NCBI GenBank assembly: GCA_947452295.1
Contig: CANGCK010000030.1
Coordinates: 1 to 39,612 of the forward strand
Direction of reading: 5' to 3'
Source: Sphingobacteriia bacterium
Lineage (GTDB): Bacteria > Bacteroidota > Bacteroidia > Chitinophagales > Chitinophagaceae
DNA: 39,612 bases
The notes beneath the pieces were generated by a model. That model saw only the letters and a list, made by a program, of their open reading frames with translations, did no database searches and was not told the DNA's origin. The position numbers and the translations under genes are program-made. This document shows, piece by piece, positions 34,408-39,612 of the stretch. Numbering within the stretch: position 1 is the first letter of the stretch; each line of letters opens with the position of its first letter.

Positions 34408-37210
34408 ACATTCCTCTTACTACTACTTTTACACCTCCGGCATTTCCTCCAGATTTATTGAGCCGATAGCTGAAGCTGAGTTGAACATAGCGTTGCAATA
34501 CATTGTATCGGGTATCTTGTATGAAGTTTTGATTGGCTGTGCGGTTAATGCCAATGTTTTGATTTAACAGATCGAACACACTGAATTTTAATTCTCCTCT
34601 TTTGTATTTTAGAAAACTTTTAGCCAATGCCGCATTCCACAGCAACACATTGGTATTAAACCCATCTGAACGACCGGTATTGATGGTGTATTCCATATCA
34701 TTACTCCACAATATTTCACCGGGTAAAGTCTTGGTAATTTCAACCCCGTATATCTGCTGCACATAATGATTATTTAATTGCGGCTGCAACGAATATTTTG
34801 CCGTATTAAAATTCAATTTTGCATTGAATGAAATATCCACTAACGTATCTATGCCGAAGACGAATTGTGCACTTGGCGTAATGGTGTAGTTGTGAATGAT
34901 GTTTTCTGCTCCATTTATAAAACTTATATTTCTAGAAATCATCGACATCATTCCGCCGGAAATCTTGGAATGTATTTTTTTCAATGGCATACCCGCGTCG
35001 AAATTTCCGGTTAAAAAGTAATTTCCATTGGCATTAACCGGCGATGAAATTCTGGCTCCATTGGGTTGAATGATATCGGAAGTGACTATTGCATTATTTA
35101 TTTTAGAATAATTGAAGAATACAAACAAATTTCGTTGTTTAAATAGGTTGATCTTGGACATATTCAATTGCATCGAATGCGTATAACTTCTCATTAAATT
35201 TGGACTACCTGTATATGTATTTAATGGATCACTAATATCTGTTACCGGCTGCAATTGAAATGTTGAAGGTTGTGAGGTAGACGTGTTGTATGCAAACATG
35301 AACGTACTTGTGCTATTACGCTTGTACTGCACATTTGCCAGGGGCAACAGATCTGAAAACGATTGCTTTACCGTATTTGAGGAGGTTTTGTTGATGCTTT
35401 CCAATGAAGCATTTTGCAGATTTGCACCAGCAGTAATTGCAAATTTTTTGGCATTGGTTCTAAAACTCAATCCACCTCCATAATAATTATATGCATTTCT
35501 AAAGTTATTGGTTAACGCGGTGTTTTTTTGATCATATACATTGGTGCCATTATTAAAATCAAAAGTTTCTCTTTTACTTTCCCCTACATTAGAATTAAAA
35601 AAGCCATTGAACTCTAATAATGATTTTTTTCCTATTGGTTCTGTGTACACAATATTAGATCCCGCACTTTGTGTAACAGCATCCCGAGAATTTATTTGCT
35701 TAATAATAGAATCGGGCAATGCCAGTCCTTGTGCATAAAACCGATTAACTGTTTCTAAATGTCCGTTTTGCTTACTGTTGTTAAATGTAAGACCCGTGGT
35801 GGATGACAGCGTTCTGCCCTTCTTCTTAAATTTATGACGGAGGAGTATATTGCTGTTGAAATTAAACGCATTAGATTGTGTGGCAGAAGCGGTTTTTCCT
35901 TCATTTAAAAGCGCTGCTTGACTATTCGCAGTGCTGTATTGATTGGTGGCAGTAACATCGTTTTGCTGGATAGTAAATTGGGGCGTAATTTTTACAGAAG
36001 TAAAACTATCTATTTTTTGGTCGATGATCATATTAATCCGTTGTTGCTGATTATGCTTTACCTCATCACCAATAGCATTGTAGTTGAAATTATTTCCGGG
36101 TAATAAATTTTGCCGGTTGATTAATCTGTTGGTACTTAAATTAACATCCGACAAGATGCCGTTTAGATTTAGGTCGGTTTTCTTTTGCCAATTATTGTTG
36201 TAATTTACACCACCTGCAATGGTAGTTGCAATTCCCTGTTGATTAGGTCCCATGCCAGAAATAGGCAATCCGCCATTGTCGTCATCCCCGCCAATTTTAA
36301 TATTAATACCTCCACCGCTTTTCATTCCTCGTGCCAATTCGCCAGTAAAATTCATCACATCCATTATAGAAAATCCTTGCTTGTTGGTATTATTACCCAT
36401 ACCAATAAAAGATATTTGTTTATCGCCCTTAAATTGATTGATGTTTGCCTGCGCATCAAGTCGTTCATTGGAACCTGCACCTGCACTTATTTTTCCGAAA
36501 ATGGCATTGTCTCTATCTTTTTTAAGTTTTAAATTGATGGCTTTGGTAGATTGACCATCATCTATACCGGTAAACTCGGCTCTATCTGATTTTTTATCGA
36601 ATACCTGCACTTTATCCACTGCATCGGCATCTAAATTTTTAGTAGCTATTTTTGGATCGCCGGTAAAAAATTCTTTCCCATTAACAAAAAGTCGGCTTAT
36701 TTTCTGTCCATTTACTTTTACAGTTCCGTCTTTATCAATCGACACACCGGGAAGTTTTTTCAATAAATCTTCCACTACTGCATTGGGTTGTGTTTTAAAG
36801 TTTTCTGCATTAAATTCAACCGTATCGTTGTTGATGGTAACAGGGGGTCGGCGGGCTGTAACCGTTACGTTACCGGCAGTTAAGATATTGGTAAGGGGGA
36901 TATTGCCCAATACAATTTTTTCGCCAGGATTTACCTGAATGGGCTTCCAGCCCGACACATAGCCCACGTATGAAAATGACAACAAATAATTGCCGGGTGG
37001 CACATTGTTAAAACTAAAGTTACCCGAAGAGTCGGCACGGGTAAAAGCGGCTAAAGTAGAGTCTTTTTTATGTACAATTGAAACCGTTGTATAGGCCAGC
37101 TTTTTATTGATCAGCGTATCTATAATACTTCCGCTGATAGTAGCCGTATTGTTTTGTGCATTTACAAAGCAGGTGAGTATTAATCCAAATAAAAAGCCGG
37201 TTAGTTTCAT
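34406..37210 (-). CDS. TonB-dependent receptor-like outer membrane beta-barrel protein
   Basis: 934 residues: signal peptide (ends CFVNAQ), a carboxypeptidase-regulatory-like domain (about 24-105, GSIIDTLINKKLAYTTVSIV..GNYLLSFSYVGYVSG), then a plug-like domain (about 120-235, VVEDLLKKLPGVSIDKDG..ISRLFVNGKEF). The C-terminal part is a long barrel of the OMP_b-brl_3 type. It has Gly-rich stretches (GGGINIKIGG.., the C-terminal GGNAGGVKVVVRG). This class pairs with GLPGLI proteins and its cargo is unknown. The start codon lies in the loop of a terminator-like hairpin (37191-37232). The gene follows the FKBP gene on the same strand after 62 bases. Confidence 0.88.
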   Translation of the reverse strand: MKLTGFLFGLILTCFVNAQNNTATISGSIIDTLINKKLAYTTVSIVHKKDSTLAAFTRADSSGNFSFNNVPPGNYLLSFSYVGYVSGWKPIQVNPGEKIVLGNIPLTNILTAGNVTVTARRPPVTINNDTVEFNAENFKTQPNAVVEDLLKKLPGVSIDKDGTVKVNGQKISRLFVNGKEFFTGDPKIATKNLDADAVDKVQVFDKKSDRAEFTGIDDGQSTKAINLKLKKDRDNAIFGKISAGAGSNERLDAQANINQFKGDKQISFIGMGNNTNKQGFSIMDVMNFTGELARGMKSGGGINIKIGGDDDNGGLPISGMGPNQQGIATTIAGGVNYNNNWQKKTDLNLNGILSDVNLSTNRLINRQNLLPGNNFNYNAIGDEVKHNQQQRINMIIDQKIDSFTSVKITPQFTIQQNDVTATNQYSTANSQAALLNEGKTASATQSNAFNFNSNILLRHKFKKKGRTLSSTTGLTFNNSKQNGHLETVNRFYAQGLALPDSIIKQINSRDAVTQSAGSNIVYTEPIGKKSLLEFNGFFNSNVGESKRETFDFNNGTNVYDQKNTALTNNFRNAYNYYGGGLSFRTNAKKFAITAGANLQNASLESINKTSSNTVKQSFSDLLPLANVQYKRNSTSTFMFAYNTSTSQPSTFQLQPVTDISDPLNTYTGSPNLMRSYTHSMQLNMSKINLFKQRNLFVFFNYSKINNAIVTSDIIQPNGARISSPVNANGNYFLTGNFDAGMPLKKIHSKISGGMMSMISRNISFINGAENIIHNYTITPSAQFVFGIDTLVDISFNAKLNFNTAKYSLQPQLNNHYVQQIYGVEITKTLPGEILWSNDMEYTINTGRSDGFNTNVLLWNAALAKSFLKYKRGELKFSVFDLLNQNIGINRTANQNFIQDTRYNVLQRYVQLSFSYRLNKSGGNAGGVKVVVRGM

Positions 37211-37232
37211 ACTCGAAAATAACCGGCTTTTT
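37191..37232 (-). promoter_or_regulatory. Terminator-like hairpin carrying the start codon of the TonB receptor gene in its loop
   Basis: Perfect 13-bp inverted repeat: AAAAAGCCGGTTA (37191-37203) and TAACCGGCTTTTT (37220-37232) with a 16-base loop. On the minus strand the ATG (37208-37210) lies in the loop and codons 3-7 form the 3' arm, followed by a T-run. It fits either an attenuator or a start-codon-sequestering structure. Confidence 0.65.
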
Positions 37233-37255
37233 GTATAGAATTTGTTAACTTATTT

Positions 37256-37271
37256 AAAAAGCTGACTTTTT
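37256..37271 (-). terminator. Small hairpin after FKBP gene
   Basis: AAAAAG and CTTTTT around a four-base loop, just past the FKBP stop codon on the minus strand, ending in a T-run. Short and AT-rich, so only a weak terminator candidate. Confidence 0.35.
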
Positions 37272-37272
37272 G

Positions 37273-38001
37273 TTATTTAACACTTATTAATTCCACTTCA
37301 AAAATCAACAAAGAACCAGGTAAAATTTTATCTCCTTTTTGTTGATCTCCATAAGCTAAATCAGCAGGAATATACAATTTCCATTTACTGCCAACTGTCA
37401 TAAGCTGCAAGGCTTCTTGCCATCCTTTTATTACACCATTTAATGGGAAGGTTGCAGGTTCTCCTCTATCAACAGAGCTATCAAAAATATCTCCATTGAT
37501 TACAGTGCCATGATAGTGACAAGTTACTTCACTTGCCAATGTAGGTTTTACAGTACTAGTACCTGCTTTTAATATTTCATATTGTAATCCACTTGGTAAT
37601 GAAACCACTTCTTTTCTTTGGCCATTTTTCGCTAAAAATTCTTGACCAGCTTTACGAGCTACAGCGCCTTTTTTAGCACCATTTTTTTGTTGATAAGTGC
37701 CAATGCACATATCCAATGATTCATTGGCTACTAAAGGTTTTTTAAGTTGTAATGCATCACTCATCCCTTTTTGCAATATGTCTAAATTTAATGGGTCTAA
37801 TCCTTGAGATTTTAAATTTTGAGCGATTCTAAAACCCAACGCATAGCTGGCACTGTCTACTGCATTTTTTAAGAAATTAGCTGCAGGTGCTACTACTGCT
37901 GTCTTTCCAGCAACTTTAGCTACTGGGCTTGCTTTTTTTGCCTGAGCAGAAGCATTAATTGCTGCTGACAATAAAATGGCCGATAAAAATAGATTTTTCA
38001 T
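37273..38001 (-). CDS. FKBP-type peptidyl-prolyl cis-trans isomerase, secreted
   Basis: 242-residue periplasmic foldase of the FkpA/Mip type: signal peptide (ends ASAQ, residue 20), an N-terminal helical dimerisation domain (about 45-130, SASYALGFRIAQNLKSQGLD), and a C-terminal FKBP domain (about 135-242). Active-site residues are present: Tyr163, Phe173-Asp174, Phe185, Val190-Ile191, Trp194 and Tyr217. A basic stretch (KKGAVARKAGQEFLAKNGQRK) links the domains. It follows argH by 64 bases, a gap filled by a seven-base-period array. Confidence 0.94.
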   Translation of the reverse strand: MKNLFLSAILLSAAINASAQAKKASPVAKVAGKTAVVAPAANFLKNAVDSASYALGFRIAQNLKSQGLDPLNLDILQKGMSDALQLKKPLVANESLDMCIGTYQQKNGAKKGAVARKAGQEFLAKNGQRKEVVSLPSGLQYEILKAGTSTVKPTLASEVTCHYHGTVINGDIFDSSVDRGEPATFPLNGVIKGWQEALQLMTVGSKWKLYIPADLAYGDQQKGDKILPGSLLIFEVELISVK

Positions 38002-38012
38002 GTGTTTTTATT

Positions 38013-38054
38013 TATTGATTTTTGACTGTTGGTTGTTGACTTTTGACTTTTTAA
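38013..38054. repeat. Seven-base-period array between argH and FKBP gene
   Basis: Six consecutive heptads on the plus strand of the form T-n-TTGAC or TTTTTAA, for example TTTTGAC at 38020 and 38041 and TGTTGAC at 38034. TTTTGACTTTTTAA at 38041-38054 recurs exactly upstream of the DegT gene. It lies in the 64-base gap before the FKBP start codon. Confidence 0.75.
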
Positions 38055-38065
38055 CCGTTGCAATA

Positions 38066-39400
38066 TTAAGACAAAAGTGCATTTATTGCTGTTGCAGGTT
38101 TGCTAAATTGAAATTCTGAAATAGCGTGCTGCATTAGTTCCCCAATTTGAGGGGTACATAAATTGCCCATACTGCCCTCATGGGTATGGGCAATATTGGT
38201 AGAATAGCTGAATGTACCGCTTTCTATCGATTCCCCCACCTTTTTGTAGGCATCTCTAAATGGCATACCGCTCAATACCAGTTTATTGACTTCTTCTACG
38301 CTAAAGATAAACCGATATTTCTCCTCTTCTATGATTTGTTCTTTCACTTCAATATTTGAAATCATTAAGTGCACCATTTGTAAGCAATTGCGTAACTCGG
38401 AAAATGCTGGAAATAAGTGTTCTTTTAACAATTGTAAATCTCGTTGATAACCTGAAGGTAAATTAGTAGTCATCAACATTATCTCATTGGGTAATGCTTT
38501 TAAGCGATTACAATATGATCTTACCAATTCAAAAACATCAGGATTTTTTTTATGTGGCATTATACTAGAACCGGTTGTTAATTCTGATGGGAATGAAACA
38601 AATGCAAAATTTTGATTAAGGTATAAACACATATCCATACTCAACTTAGCCAAAGTATCGGCAATATTGGCCATTGCCGCCGCTACAATTCTTTCAGTTT
38701 TTCCTCTGCCCATTTGGGCATAAACTACATTGTAATTTAATGTGTCGAATCCCAATAATTGGGTGGTAAGCGTTCTATTAATAGGGAAAGATGAGCCATA
38801 TCCAGCAGCGGAGCCAAGCGGATTTTTATTAACCACTTTATAGGCAGCAGCAAGCGAAATCATATCATCTACTAAACTTTCGGCATAAGCACCAAACCAC
38901 AACCCAAATGAAGAAGGCATGGCTAACTGTAGATGTGTATAGCCGGGTAACAAATGTTTACTGTACTTTTCACTTTGTTGCTGCAGTAAATCAAATAACT
39001 GACTTGTATCATCTACCAATTCTTGAATTGCAGCTCGTAAAAATAATTTAATATCTACCAATACCTGGTCGTTTCTACTACGTGCACTGTGAATTTTTTT
39101 GCCGGTATCGCCCAATTCTTCTGTTAATAAAAACTCTACATAGGAATGAATATCTTCTACACCAGTAGGAATACTAAAACTAGGGGCAATTACTTTTTCG
39201 TAGATTTTTTGTAGCGTTTTAATCAGCAAATCAGCTTCTACATTGGTTAATAACCCAACGGTAGCCAACATTTTAGTATGTGCAATTGAACCCAAAACAT
39301 CAAAGGGAGCAAGCATTTGATCGAATTCCTTGTCTTTGCCAACAGTAAATTTTTCTACTGCTTCGGTTGTACTAGTATTTGCTTTACTCCACAGTTTCAT
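38066..39400 (-). CDS. argH: Argininosuccinate lyase
   Basis: 444-residue fumarase/aspartase-superfamily enzyme that splits argininosuccinate to arginine and fumarate, the last step of arginine synthesis. Signatures: HSARSRNDQ (about 104-112), GYTHLQLAMPSSFGLW (about 153-168, catalytic His156), and the mobile-loop signature GSSIMPHKKNP (about 277-287, catalytic Ser). I chose the ATG at 39398-39400 (MKLWSKAN) because it matches the family N-terminus; an in-frame start ten codons upstream lies inside the 89-bp tandem repeat. The other arg genes are outside the window. Confidence 0.96.
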   Translation of the reverse strand: MKLWSKANTSTTEAVEKFTVGKDKEFDQMLAPFDVLGSIAHTKMLATVGLLTNVEADLLIKTLQKIYEKVIAPSFSIPTGVEDIHSYVEFLLTEELGDTGKKIHSARSRNDQVLVDIKLFLRAAIQELVDDTSQLFDLLQQQSEKYSKHLLPGYTHLQLAMPSSFGLWFGAYAESLVDDMISLAAAYKVVNKNPLGSAAGYGSSFPINRTLTTQLLGFDTLNYNVVYAQMGRGKTERIVAAAMANIADTLAKLSMDMCLYLNQNFAFVSFPSELTTGSSIMPHKKNPDVFELVRSYCNRLKALPNEIMLMTTNLPSGYQRDLQLLKEHLFPAFSELRNCLQMVHLMISNIEVKEQIIEEEKYRFIFSVEEVNKLVLSGMPFRDAYKKVGESIESGTFSYSTNIAHTHEGSMGNLCTPQIGELMQHAISEFQFSKPATAINALLS

Positions 39401-39612
39401 GTGTCTATATTTATTATTTTTAATGGTCACATGGAATACGCCCTATTTCATTTCAGTTGCTATACCTACTTTGTTGAAGGCTATTTCATGTGTCTATATT
39501 TATTATTTTTAATGGTCACATGGAATACGCCCTATTTCATTTCAGTTGCTATACCTACTTTGTTGAAGGCTATTTCATGTGTCTATATTTATTATTTTTA
39601 ATGGTCACATGG
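39395..39612. repeat. 89-bp exact tandem repeat, 2.4 copies, running off the window end
   Basis: Copies at 39395-39483 and 39484-39572 are identical, and 39573-39612 repeats the first 40 bases. The unit begins with the argH start (ATG AAA on the minus strand), so every further copy carries ATG AAA followed at once by TAG. Each unit also has a CATGTG..CACATG inverted pair. Neither strand of the unit shows a convincing gene. True tandem duplication and contig-end assembly artefact are both possible. Confidence 0.9.

Noticed and set aside
36185..36532. Plus-strand ORFs inside the TonB receptor gene, and similar antisense ORFs across the window
   Set aside because: They mirror coding sequence on the opposite strand, lack recognisable domains or promoters, and overlap well-supported genes completely.
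39395..39612. CRISPR array at the right end
   Set aside because: The copies are contiguous, with no unique spacers between short repeats; it is a simple 89-bp tandem duplication.

Overview
The window is low-GC DNA of a Bacteroidota bacterium, most likely family Chitinophagaceae. Pointers to this are a SusC/SusD pair, a GLPGLI-family protein, a PorZ protein with a type IX secretion sorting domain, the long IspG form with an insert, DUF4836 and DUF5606 proteins, the -7 promoter word TAnnTTTG, and no obvious Shine-Dalgarno sequences. I call 28 protein genes, all apparently intact, and see no rRNA, tRNA, CRISPR array, transposase or prophage gene. Coding density is very high and no gene-free stretch exceeds 220 bases.

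Layout. 1-10.65 kb (all minus): an orphan aminotransferase (DegT family), then rpoN, a PAP2-like membrane protein and an RND/MMPL exporter, then susC-susD closed by a strong hairpin terminator. 10.7-21 kb (all plus): a DsbA/FrnE-like thiol oxidoreductase, a DUF5606 protein, a secreted GH3 (NagZ-like) plus serine-hydrolase fusion, and a tight four-gene operon of DUF4836 lipoprotein, ABC ATPase, FtsX-like permease and PorZ. 21-25.6 kb: a YncE-propeller/phosphoesterase fusion and a PliI-like secreted protein (minus), a mutarotase-like protein (plus) and RidA (minus). 25.65-28.3 kb (plus): tsaB, an ArsR repressor and an MBL-rhodanese-rhodanese persulfide dioxygenase. 28.3-33.4 kb (minus): kbl, a class D beta-lactamase lipoprotein, ispG and a lipid A-type acyltransferase in one tight run. 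33.5-37.2 kb: a GLPGLI protein (plus) facing a TonB-dependent receptor-like barrel (minus). 37.3-39.4 kb (minus): an FKBP isomerase and argH, whose start codon lies at the edge of an 89-bp exact tandem repeat that runs off the window end.

Themes. Much of the window serves the cell envelope: outer membrane import (SusCD, TonB barrel), T9SS (PorZ), lipid A acylation, peptidoglycan turnover and beta-lactam hydrolysis. The clearest unexplained items are: (1) a terminator-like hairpin whose loop carries the start codon of the TonB receptor; (2) four short arrays built on a seven-base period, three of which share a TTTTGACTTTTTAA-type core beside gene starts; (3) the 89-bp tandem repeat that copies the argH start region; (4) an operon coupling PorZ to an ABC transporter whose ATPase lacks the usual switch histidine; (5) a complete class D beta-lactamase inside a housekeeping operon; and (6) a cysteine-free ArsR with a 9-codon upstream ORF beside a sulfur-oxidation gene. 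I did not find an evident wholly new multi-gene system.
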